Notes under the pieces: model-generated
What the model was told of the DNA's origin: nothing
Databases searched by the model: none
Seen by the model: only the letters and a program-made list of their open reading frames with translations
Position numbers and translations under genes: made by a program
DNA from: Nocardia jejuensis NBRC 103114
GTDB lineage: Bacteria > Actinomycetota > Actinomycetes > Mycobacteriales > Mycobacteriaceae
DNA length: 38,686 bases
Reading direction: 5' to 3'
NCBI RefSeq assembly: GCF_001613145.1
Contig: NZ_BDBU01000068.1
Coordinates: forward strand, 1-38,686
Shown: piece by piece, positions 16,313 through 23,372 of the stretch
How the letters are laid out: each line of letters opens with the position of its first letter
Numbering within the stretch: the first letter of the stretch is position 1

Positions 16313-16825
16313 ATGTCGGACTCTTCACGATCGACGTCATCACCGTCACCGGCCGCACCCGGCACCCCGCCCGCCGGGCAGGTCGACGTGCGCGGACCCC
16401 GGTTCGCCGCGTGGATCACCACCGCGGTGCTGGCGATCGTGCTCGTCGTCTCCGCCTTCTCCCTTCCCGCCGCCGCGATCCTGCTGGCCGTGCAGGCCGT
16501 GGTTTTCGCGCTCGGCGCGCAATTCGGTCCCGGCCGCAGTCCGTACGGCCGGATCTTCCGTGCCCTGGTCGCGCCCCGCATCGGTGCGCCGACCGAGCTC
16601 GAACCCGTTGCGCCGCTGCGCTTCGCGCAGCTGGTCGGCCTGATCTTCGCCGTGCTCGGCGTGCTCGGGTTCGTGGCCGGCAGCAGCGTCCTGGGCGCGG
16701 TGTTCACCGGCTTCGCCCTGTTCGCGGCGTTCCTCAACGCGGCCTTCGGCATCTGCCTGGGCTGCAAGATCTACCCCCTGGCCGCGCGCTTCCTGCCGAA
16801 GAACGCGTCCTCACAGACCGCCTGA
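16313..16825 (+). CDS. DUF4395 membrane protein
   Basis: Encodes 170 residues: a Ser/Pro-rich N-terminus (about 1-28), two adjacent membrane helices (about 36-75), a basic loop with FGPGRSPYGR, two more helices (about 102-148) and the end motif with C148-L-G-C151. The paired cysteines at the membrane edge are a conserved feature of DUF4395 as I know it. ATG 16313 has AGGAG 7 bases upstream, the same site that the leader can mask. It is the first full gene of the operon with the rhodanese and SseC genes. A role in moving or handling sulfur or thiols across the membrane is suggested only by context. Confidence 0.85.
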   Translation: MSDSSRSTSSPSPAAPGTPPAGQVDVRGPRFAAWITTAVLAIVLVVSAFSLPAAAILLAVQAVVFALGAQFGPGRSPYGRIFRALVAPRIGAPTELEPVAPLRFAQLVGLIFAVLGVLGFVAGSSVLGAVFTGFALFAAFLNAAFGICLGCKIYPLAARFLPKNASSQTA

Positions 16826-16877
16826 CCGCTCTCAACCGCCACCGCCTGACTCCGGCAGCAACACCGAAAGGAACAAC

Positions 16878-17711
16878 ATGGCTCGCTCCGATGCCCTGGT
16901 CTCCGCAGACTGGGTCGAAGAGAACCTGAACACCCCGGGCGTCGTCCTCGTCGAGGTCGACGAAGACACCTCCGCCTACGACCTGGGGCACATCGAGGGC
17001 GCCGTGCGTCTCGACTGGAAGAAGGATCTGCAGGACCAGGTCCGGCGTGACTTCGTCAACCGCGAGCAGTTCTCCGATCTGCTGTCGACCCGCGGCATCG
17101 GCAACGACGACACCGTCGTGCTGTACGGCGGCAACAACAACTGGTTCGCGGCCTACGCGTACTGGTACTTCAAGCTCTACGGCCACCAGGACGTGAAGCT
17201 GCTCGACGGTGGCCGCAAGAAGTGGGAGCTCGACGGGCGTCCGCTGGTCAAGGACGTCGTCGCGCGTCCGGCCACCGGTTACAAGGCCAGCGAGCAGGAC
17301 CTGTCGATCCGTGCGTTCCGTGACGAGGCGATCAACGCCATCGGCTCGAAGAACCTGGTCGACGTGCGCTCCCCCGACGAGTTCTCGGGCAAGATCCTGG
17401 CTCCGGCTCACCTGCCGCAGGAGCAGTCGCAGCGTCCGGGTCACATCCCGTCCGCGATCAACGTGCCGTGGTCCAAGGCCGCGAACGAGGACGGCACCTT
17501 CAAGTCCGACGAAGAGCTGGCCACCCTCTACAAGGAGGCCGGTCTGGACGGCGAGAAGGAGACCATCGCCTACTGCCGTATCGGCGAGCGTTCCTCGCAC
17601 ACCTGGTTCGTGCTGCAGGAGCTGCTCGGCCACAAGAACGTCAAGAACTACGACGGGTCCTGGACCGAGTACGGGTCCCTCGTCGGTGCACCGATCGAGT
17701 TGGGAGCCTAA
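16878..17711 (+). CDS. cysA2: Thiosulfate sulfurtransferase (rhodanese)
   Basis: Two-domain rhodanese of 277 residues that moves sulfane sulfur from thiosulfate to an acceptor such as cyanide or a thiol. The N-terminal domain (about 5-140) is the inactive scaffold, the C-terminal one (about 150-275) carries the catalytic Cys at 233 in the loop CRIGERS; the linker has VDVRSPDEFSGKI. Length and residue number match the mycobacterial CysA2/CysA3 enzymes. Ribosome site AAAGGA lies before ATG 16878. It is 52 bases after DUF4395 and 4 bases before sseC, so it is co-transcribed under the Cys leader. It should not be confused with the sulfate ABC ATPase also called CysA. Confidence 0.95.
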   Translation: MARSDALVSADWVEENLNTPGVVLVEVDEDTSAYDLGHIEGAVRLDWKKDLQDQVRRDFVNREQFSDLLSTRGIGNDDTVVLYGGNNNWFAAYAYWYFKLYGHQDVKLLDGGRKKWELDGRPLVKDVVARPATGYKASEQDLSIRAFRDEAINAIGSKNLVDVRSPDEFSGKILAPAHLPQEQSQRPGHIPSAINVPWSKAANEDGTFKSDEELATLYKEAGLDGEKETIAYCRIGERSSHTWFVLQELLGHKNVKNYDGSWTEYGSLVGAPIELGA

Positions 17712-17715
17712 TCAC

Positions 17716-18021
17716 ATGTGCGCAGCACCTACCCAGGGCCAGGCCCTGCCCGCCAACGTCGACGTCGAGAAGGAAACGGTCATCACCGGCCGCGTCCTGA
17801 CCGCTGACGGCCAGACCGTGGGCGGCGCGTTCGTGCGCCTGCTCGACGGCAACGGCGACTTCACCGCCGAGGTCGTGGCCTCGGGCACCGGTGACTTCCG
17901 CTTCTTCGCCGCGCCGGGCTCGTGGACCATCCGCGCGCTGTCCGCGTCGGGCAACGGCACCGCCGCTGTCGCGCCCGAGGGCGCCGGCATCCACAGCGTC
18001 GACGTCGAGGTCGCCAAGTAG
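17716..18021 (+). CDS. sseC: SseC-like DUF1416 protein
   Basis: A 101-residue all-beta protein of the DUF1416 family, always found next to the rhodanese gene in mycobacteria and nocardiae. Conserved segments: the start MCAAP with a Cys at position 2, EKETVITGRVL, GGAFVRLLD, and the DFRFFAAPGSWTIRALS stretch, resembling a carboxypeptidase regulatory-like fold. Cys2 is shared with the M. tuberculosis SseC as I recall it and could take a persulfide from the rhodanese; that is inference. The gene follows the rhodanese stop by 4 bases and ends at a strong terminator. Confidence 0.93.
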   Translation: MCAAPTQGQALPANVDVEKETVITGRVLTADGQTVGGAFVRLLDGNGDFTAEVVASGTGDFRFFAAPGSWTIRALSASGNGTAAVAPEGAGIHSVDVEVAK

Positions 18022-18034
18022 TACCGCCGCATCT

Positions 18035-18076
18035 CGAAAGACGGCCCCGGAGTTCGGTTTCCGGGGCCGTCTTTCG
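18035..18076 (+). terminator. Terminator of the sulfur operon
   Basis: Perfect 17-bp stem, 18035-18051 with 18060-18076, 8-base loop, 13 bases after the sseC stop; the right arm ends in CTTTCG. Confidence 0.85.
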
Positions 18077-18169
18077 TATTCGGACACGGGCGCGCCGCGA
18101 CCCGCCGCACGAGTCATTTCTCACGCCATCGGACGCGGCCCCGTTTTCACACGATCGAGTCGGTGCTAT

Positions 18170-18175
18170 TAGACT
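18170..18175 (+). promoter_or_regulatory. -10 box of the micropeptide-nitrobindin operon
   Basis: TAGACT ends 7 bases before GTG 18183, the same geometry as the Cys leader promoter at 16095. It implies a leaderless transcript. Confidence 0.55.
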
Positions 18176-18182
18176 CCGAGAC

Positions 18183-18278
18183 GTGGTGCTTACCTTCGAG
18201 ATTCTGCTGGTTCTCGTCTCCGTGCTGATCGCCTGGTTCGGTCTGTACGTCCTCTACCGGCTGTTCACCGAGTCGTGA
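18183..18278 (+). CDS. 31-residue single-helix membrane micropeptide
   Basis: GTG 18183 to TGA 18278 encodes 31 residues, almost all a hydrophobic helix (about residues 4-26, with LLVLVSVLIAWFGLYVLY) followed by a short RLFTES tail. Two things support it as real: a -10 box spaced for a leaderless start, and a GTGA overlap with the nitrobindin gene, which has no ribosome site of its own and would depend on this ORF for translation. It has no homolog I can name. Possible roles are a membrane anchor or partner for the downstream protein, or simply a translational lead-in. Confidence 0.6.
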   Translation: MVLTFEILLVLVSVLIAWFGLYVLYRLFTES

Positions 18279-18964
18279 CCGACCCGGCACAGGAGAACAT
18301 CGAGAACGGAGTGGCCAACGGGTCGGCGTCGAGTGCGTCGGCCAGGCCCAGCGGTGACCAGGCGGTCGCCGAGGCGGTCGAGCGCGCCAAAAGTACCGGT
18401 GTCCTGAACATCCCGGCGCTCGATGGTCTTCCGTTGCCCGTGGACACCGCGAACCTGCGGCTGGGTCCCGATCTGAGTTCCTCCATGCTCGCCCTGCTGC
18501 CGCTCGTGGGAGTCTGGCGCGGCGAGGGCGAGGGCAACGACCCGGACACCGGCGACTACCGCTTCGGTCAGCAGATCATCGTCGCGCACGACGGCGGCGA
18601 CTATCTCACCTGGGAATCGCGTTCCTGGGTCATCGACAGCGAAGGCGAATACGCCGGCCCCGACCTGCGCGAGAGCGGCTTCTGGCGAGTCGGCATCGAC
18701 GGTGACGACGAGGTGCTCGAGCTGCTGCTCACCCACTCGACCGGCATCGTCGAACTCTTCTACGGCCAGGCTCTGACCCAGTCCTCCTGGGAACTCGCCA
18801 CCGACGTGGTGATCCGGAGCCAGTCCGGAGCGGTGGTCGGCGGGGCCAAGCGGCTCTACGGCATCGTCGAGGGCGGCGACCTCGGCTACGTCGAGGAGCG
18901 CATCGCCCCGGACGGCGCGCTCGAACCCCGCTTGTCGGCGCGCCTGCAGCGCTACGTCGGCTGA
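18275..18964 (+). CDS. Nitrobindin-fold (FABP-like beta-barrel) protein, heme His apparently absent
   Basis: Encodes 229 residues, homologous in place to Rv0813c. After a disordered, Ala/Ser-rich N-terminus (about 1-60) comes a beta-barrel that opens with the family signature GVWRGEGEGNDP and ends with ALEPRLSARLQRYVG. In heme-binding nitrobindins the last strand typically holds a His in the sequence PHLSARL; here that position is Arg (PRLSARL). This fits the 'ferric nitrobindin-like' subgroup that lacks the proximal His, so it may bind a lipid or other small ligand rather than heme. The GTG start (18275) overlaps the micropeptide stop. The gene ends at a strong terminator. Confidence 0.88.
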   Translation: MTDPAQENIENGVANGSASSASARPSGDQAVAEAVERAKSTGVLNIPALDGLPLPVDTANLRLGPDLSSSMLALLPLVGVWRGEGEGNDPDTGDYRFGQQIIVAHDGGDYLTWESRSWVIDSEGEYAGPDLRESGFWRVGIDGDDEVLELLLTHSTGIVELFYGQALTQSSWELATDVVIRSQSGAVVGGAKRLYGIVEGGDLGYVEERIAPDGALEPRLSARLQRYVG

Positions 18965-19022
18965 GGTTTCGCACACGGGCCGACCGAGGTTTCGCGCACG
19001 CGGCGCCCGGCCCACATACGCA

Positions 19023-19058
19023 GATCAGCCGGTCATCCCTGGGGATGACCGGCTGATC
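19023..19058 (+). terminator. Terminator of the nitrobindin operon
   Basis: Perfect 16-bp stem, 19023-19038 with 19043-19058, 4-base loop, followed by GCTTTTC. A good intrinsic terminator for the plus strand. Confidence 0.85.
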
Positions 19059-19073
19059 GCTTTTCGGGAACGA

Positions 19074-19142
19074 CCCCCGAGCCGGTTACCCGCGGATGCA
19101 ACATTCACGGGTCCCGATCGGACACGATCGGGGGCTCGGGGG
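19074..19142 (-). ncRNA. Nested stem-loop, possible 3' end of a small minus-strand transcript
   Basis: An outer stem CCCCCGAGCC (19074-19083) with GGCTCGGGGG (19133-19142) encloses an inner stem CCCGATC (19113-19119) with GATCGGG (19126-19132). It lies downstream of the minus-strand promoter and 12-codon ORF at 19206-19305 and before the convergent nitrobindin terminator. It may be the end of a small RNA of about 200 bases. No Rfam family is recognised. Confidence 0.35.
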
Positions 19143-19205
19143 CCGGGTATCTGCCTGGAATTCGCTCAGCGCTCGCGCTACGGAATCCCGTTGCAGCGGT
19201 AGCGC

Positions 19206-19244
19206 CTAGCGGACAGACACCTCACGCGTCCTCGAATTACTCAT
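19206..19244 (-). CDS. 12-codon ORF with an unusually strong ribosome site
   Basis: ATG 19244 to TAG 19206 encodes MSNSRTREVSVR. Upstream on the same strand is GAAAGGAGGTGG (19254-19265), close to the full complement of the 16S rRNA 3' end, 11 bases before the ATG, and a promoter with near-ideal spacing (19277-19305). Such a strong site for a 12-residue product suggests a leader peptide or a translated regulatory RNA. No homolog is recognised with confidence. Confidence 0.4.
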   Translation of the reverse strand: MSNSRTREVSVR

Positions 19245-19276
19245 TATTCGAACCACCTCCTTTCCGTGTACAGACG

Positions 19277-19305
19277 AAAGTAGTCGGTTGCGGCAAACCC
19301 GGCAA
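19277..19305 (-). promoter_or_regulatory. Minus-strand promoter for the small transcript
   Basis: On the minus strand TTGCCG (19300-19305) and TACTTT (19277-19282) are separated by 17 bases. Transcription would start near 19270, just upstream of the strong ribosome site. The remaining gap to cydC (19306-19509) shows no gene. Confidence 0.5.
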
Positions 19306-19509
19306 TCTATTTTCTCTGACCGCGAAATAGCAGGTCAGTTGCGGTTTTCGGGAATAGGCGGGATACGGCCGCGCTCATCGCTCACCGCAAGCTGCGGCTA
19401 CCGCCCTACGTCGTGCACCTTCTCGTCCCTGCTGTCTCGTCCGACAGCCCGCGTCCGTGCCACGCGCCGCCGACGGTCGGTTCACACCGGCGGCATGATC
19501 CCCTCGCGG

Positions 19510-21282
19510 CTACCGCGCACCCTCGACCATGTCGACGACGCCGCCCGCCGCGACATCGACCACGGTGTCCGCCCGAGTGTCCGGTGGGAGTTGATGGGTG
19601 ACCACCACGACGGTTCTGTCCGGGTCGACGAGGCCGCCGGCCGGGTCGAGCAGGCGGCGCAGCAGATCCGCTCCGGCCTGTGCCTCCAGGTGCTCGGTGG
19701 GCTCGTCCAGCAGCAGGATCCGAGCCGGGGAGAGCAGCGCCCGGGCCAGCAGGATCCGCCGCCGCTGGCCACCCGAGACCGCGGCCGCTCCTCCGATGAG
19801 ATCGGTCCGCACGCCCTCGGGCAGGGTGTCGAGCCACGGGCCCGCGCCGACCGCGCGCAGGGCCTCCTCGGCCTCCTGCTCGGTGATGTCGCCGCGCGCC
19901 ACCCGCAGGTTCTCCAGCACCGTGGTGCCGAACAGGTGCGCGTCCTCGGCGAAGAAGGTGGCGTCGGTGCGCTGGGCGCCGAACAGCCCGGCCCAGTGCA
20001 TGAGCAGCGTCGTCTTGCCCGCCCCGCTGGGCCCGGTCACCGCGATCCGGCGGCCGTCGGGCAGATCCGGCAGCGTGAGCTCGATTGCCGCCCCGCCGGT
20101 TTCAGGGTGTTCCAGGGCGTCCAGCCGATGCAGCGCCGCGCGCCCGGTGGTGAGCGCCTGGGCGGCGGCGGGCAGTACCGCGACGGCTTCGAACGCCGAG
20201 AGCGGCACGAGGACCAGCACCGCGAACGCCATGGGTGAGATTCCGCCACCCGCGATCGTCTGGAATCCGGCCGTGTACACCGGGGATCCGCTGCCGTAGA
20301 GCACGATTCCGATCAGCAACGCCCCCAGCACACTCACACCGATCGAGAGCGGCAGCACCGCCGCCGACCACGCACTCCGCGACGCCGCGCTGTCCTCCGC
20401 CGCCACCGATCGCGCCCCGGCCCGCCGCGCCGCCCCGACAGCCTCCGAAAGCCTTCCCGCGACCCGCAATTCGGGTGCGTGATCCAGCACGGTCAATGCC
20501 TCGGCCGTGAATTCGGTCCGATCGGCCCGCACCGCGATCTCCGCCTCGCGCGCCGCCCGCGCGGAGAGCCACGGCGCGAGGACACCCGAAACGGCCAGCG
20601 CCACCGCGAGAATCAGCGCGGCGGGCACCGAAATGGCCGCGAGCAGTCCCACCGCCGCCACCGACAGCACGAACGCCACCGCGATGGGCACGAACGCCCG
20701 CACCACCACCGCGCCGAGGTCGTCGATATCGGCGCCGACGCGGCCCAGTAGTTCACCGCGCCGCAACTGCGTCGGATCCCCCTGCCGCCCAGCCGATCCC
20801 GCGCCGGACCGCCGCTCGGCAATGCTCACCGATCGCCCTGCGACGGGCCCCGCCGCACTCGAATCTCCCTGCCGGGCCGCCGATCCGATGGTGTCCGGTG
20901 AACCGCCGGAGGGAACCCGCGCTGCGGCGACACTCGTCGAATCGCGGCGAGGCCGCCAGATATCCGCTGCCGCCAGCGTCCGATAGGTCGTGGTCCGCGC
21001 TGCGCTCATCGACCGCAACGCCACATCGTGCGTGGCCAGCCGTTCCAGATACCGGCACAATCCCCGCGAAATCCCGAGCGCCCGCACCGTCACCACCGCG
21101 ATGCTCAAGTCCAGCACCGGTGGCATCTGCCACGCGCGAGCGATCAGCCACGCCGCGAGCGCCGCGAGCCCGAGCCCACTCCCCAGCGCCGCCACCCCCC
21201 ACGCCACGGAAACCCCCATGCGCCATCGCGACAGCTCGAGCAACTCCCGAATCCGCCGAAAGTCCGTCCACACCCCGCTCAT
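19510..21282 (-). CDS. cydC: CydC subunit of the cytochrome bd assembly ABC exporter
   Basis: A 590-residue half-transporter with an N-terminal membrane domain and a C-terminal ATPase; with CydD it exports glutathione/cysteine-type thiols (or handles heme) needed to mature cytochrome bd. Seen: membrane helices, Walker A GPSGAGKTT, signature VSGGQRRR, Walker B ILLLDEP, and the switch His in VVTHQL. Odd: a low-complexity Gly/Ser/Arg insert of about 60 residues (near 110-170) in a cytoplasmic loop that CydC proteins usually lack. The ATG (21282) overlaps the cydD stop by 4 bases. Orphaned CydC/CydD naming could be swapped, but the last position and sequence fit CydC. Confidence 0.9.
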   Translation of the reverse strand: MSGVWTDFRRIRELLELSRWRMGVSVAWGVAALGSGLGLAALAAWLIARAWQMPPVLDLSIAVVTVRALGISRGLCRYLERLATHDVALRSMSAARTTTYRTLAAADIWRPRRDSTSVAAARVPSGGSPDTIGSAARQGDSSAAGPVAGRSVSIAERRSGAGSAGRQGDPTQLRRGELLGRVGADIDDLGAVVVRAFVPIAVAFVLSVAAVGLLAAISVPAALILAVALAVSGVLAPWLSARAAREAEIAVRADRTEFTAEALTVLDHAPELRVAGRLSEAVGAARRAGARSVAAEDSAASRSAWSAAVLPLSIGVSVLGALLIGIVLYGSGSPVYTAGFQTIAGGGISPMAFAVLVLVPLSAFEAVAVLPAAAQALTTGRAALHRLDALEHPETGGAAIELTLPDLPDGRRIAVTGPSGAGKTTLLMHWAGLFGAQRTDATFFAEDAHLFGTTVLENLRVARGDITEQEAEEALRAVGAGPWLDTLPEGVRTDLIGGAAAVSGGQRRRILLARALLSPARILLLDEPTEHLEAQAGADLLRRLLDPAGGLVDPDRTVVVVTHQLPPDTRADTVVDVAAGGVVDMVEGAR

Positions 21283-23273
21283 CGCACACCTGCTTCCGCG
21301 CTACCCCCGCCGACCCCGAACGCCATCCCACTGCCCGACCGCTGAGCGGAATCGCGTGTGCCGACTCCGACGGGCCGATCACCGACGTACGGCGGATCCG
21401 CCGCGGTGGCCGGATCGGGAGCCGAGCCGGGTCGGGTGGAACGCACCTCCACGATGTGATCGGCCACGGCGAGGACGGCGGGGCGGTGCCCGACGAGGAC
21501 GACCGTCGCCCCGGCCCGGGCCCGGGCGACCAGAGAGGTGAGGACGGAGTGCTCGGATGCCGAGTCCAGGTGGGCCGTGGGTTCGTCGAGCAGGAGGATG
21601 CGGCGATCGGCTGCCAGGGTTCGGGTCAGGGCCAGGCGCTGGCGCTGGCCGAGGGACAGGCCGGTGCCGCCGGTGCCGACCACGGTGTTCCAGCGGTCGG
21701 GGAGTTCGTCCAGGACCGCGTCGAATCCGGTTGCGGCGCAGGCGGCTTCGACCTCGTCTCGACCGGCGGGCGGGCCGAGGAGTTCCAGGTTGGCCTGGAG
21801 GGTGCCGGGCAGCAATACCGGGCGCTGCGGGAGCCAGGCGAGTCGGGACCACCACTGGTCGCGGTCGAGATCCCCGACCGGGGTGCCGTTCACCGTGACG
21901 TCCCCGCTGTCGGGGGTGACGAGTCCGAGAATCGCCTGCAGCGCGGTGGACTTGCCACTGCCGTTCGGACCGGTCAGCACCGTCACCGCGCCCGGCCGCA
22001 GCACTGCTGTCAGAGCATCCGGCGCGGCGCCATCGCGCGCGGCGACACTCAACTCACGAATCTCGATGCGGCCCGACGAATCATGGACATCGCCTGCTAC
22101 GGCCTGAGCCCGAGAGGAGGCGACACCACCGTCTGCGGTACTCGTGGACGTGGCGGCAGGCTGCGACGCGATCTGTTCGGCCGACGAGCGGACCGTTCCC
22201 TCCCCCGCACCGTCCGGCACGACGGCCGCGCTGCTCGGGGATGCCTCGACGGCCTCGTGAGTCGAGCCGGCGGCCGGGTCCAGCACCGCGAAAGCCTTTT
22301 CCGCCGCGGCCATTCCGTCCTGGGCCGCGTGGAAGCGTTCGCCCACGGCGCGGAGCGGGAGGTAGACCTCGGGGGCGAGGATGAGCGCCACCAGCCCCGC
22401 GTAGAGACCCATGTTCCCGAACACCAGCCGCATACCGATCGAGACGGCGACCAGCGCCACGCACAGGGTGGCGAGCATTTCCAGGACCATGGAGGACAGG
22501 AACGCGATGCGCAGCGCGCCCATGGTCCGGCGGTGCAGCGAGTCACCCAGCTCACGCACCCGGGTCGCCATGGTGCGAGGTGGCTCGTTCCGCACCGGAT
22601 CACGCTGTCCCGCAGCGGTCTCGCGGCCCAGCGCACGTAGGGTCGGCATGCCGGCGAACAGGTCGAGCAGCTGATCCGACAGTTGGGTGGTGGCGTTCAG
22701 GGTGGCCTCGGCGCGGCCCTGAGTCAGCAGGCCGATGAGGATCATGAATACCGGGATGAGGGGCAGGGTGACCGCGATGATCGCTCCGGACACCCAGTCG
22801 TGCACGGCGATCACCGCCAGCACGATGGGGGGAACCAGGCAGGACAGGATCAGCGCGGGCAGGTATCCGGCGAGGTAGGCGCGCAGCCCGGAGAGCCCGG
22901 AGCCCACCACGACCGCCAATTCGGTTCGGCGGCTCTCCAATTCGCGAGGCGGCAGCTGCGCCCCGGCCTCCAGCACCGCCGTCTCCAACTCGGCGACGAC
23001 CTGCGCTCCGGCCCGGTGCGCGAGCCGCGACTGCCACCAGGTCGCGGTGACCCGAACGACCACGGCCGCCGCGAAAACCACCAGTTCCGCTGTCCACGAA
23101 CCGATATCGCGACGGCCGGGCTCGGTGATCACTCCGGACAGCACGCGGGCCAGCGCCACCGCTCCGATCACGATGCAGACGGTGGTGGCCACGGACAGCC
23201 CCACGCTCAGCGTGAGATACCTGCGCGCCGTGCGGGCGTACCGCCACAGCCGCGGATCGATCGGCCGTGCCAT
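21279..23273 (-). CDS. cydD: CydD subunit of the cytochrome bd assembly ABC exporter
   Basis: A 664-residue half-transporter that pairs with CydC. Six-helix membrane domain (about 15-310), then the ATPase: Walker A GPNGSGKST near 438, signature LSLGQRQR (the third position is Leu, while E. coli CydD has Val, so a non-Gly residue there is normal for CydD), and Walker B ILLLDEPTAHLD. A disordered Ser/Ala/Thr-rich linker of about 70 residues (near 334-404) separates the two domains and is longer than usual. Start ATG 23273 has GAGGAGG about 6 bases upstream. A GC-rich hairpin lies between it and cydB, so it may be expressed at a lower level or from its own promoter. Confidence 0.93.
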   Translation of the reverse strand: MARPIDPRLWRYARTARRYLTLSVGLSVATTVCIVIGAVALARVLSGVITEPGRRDIGSWTAELVVFAAAVVVRVTATWWQSRLAHRAGAQVVAELETAVLEAGAQLPPRELESRRTELAVVVGSGLSGLRAYLAGYLPALILSCLVPPIVLAVIAVHDWVSGAIIAVTLPLIPVFMILIGLLTQGRAEATLNATTQLSDQLLDLFAGMPTLRALGRETAAGQRDPVRNEPPRTMATRVRELGDSLHRRTMGALRIAFLSSMVLEMLATLCVALVAVSIGMRLVFGNMGLYAGLVALILAPEVYLPLRAVGERFHAAQDGMAAAEKAFAVLDPAAGSTHEAVEASPSSAAVVPDGAGEGTVRSSAEQIASQPAATSTSTADGGVASSRAQAVAGDVHDSSGRIEIRELSVAARDGAAPDALTAVLRPGAVTVLTGPNGSGKSTALQAILGLVTPDSGDVTVNGTPVGDLDRDQWWSRLAWLPQRPVLLPGTLQANLELLGPPAGRDEVEAACAATGFDAVLDELPDRWNTVVGTGGTGLSLGQRQRLALTRTLAADRRILLLDEPTAHLDSASEHSVLTSLVARARAGATVVLVGHRPAVLAVADHIVEVRSTRPGSAPDPATAADPPYVGDRPVGVGTRDSAQRSGSGMAFGVGGGSAEAGVR

Positions 23274-23291
23274 TGCGACCTCCTCGTATGC

Positions 23292-23325
23292 GCGTGCCCC
23301 CCGATCCGGGAATCGGGGGGCACGC
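23292..23325. terminator. Hairpin between cydB and cydD
   Basis: Perfect 14-bp GC-rich stem, 23292-23305 with 23312-23325, 6-base loop. There is no T run. It may reduce read-through from cydAB into cydDC rather than stop it. Confidence 0.6.
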
Positions 23326-23372
23326 TGTCCTGCTCTGCGCTTCCGGTGAACCCGGGAGCTACCTCGTGAGAG

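Noticed and set aside
19251..19263. Similarity of the plus strand to the 16S rRNA 3' end
   Set aside because: Only the anti-SD region matches; the minus strand carries a Shine-Dalgarno, not a fragment of an rRNA gene.
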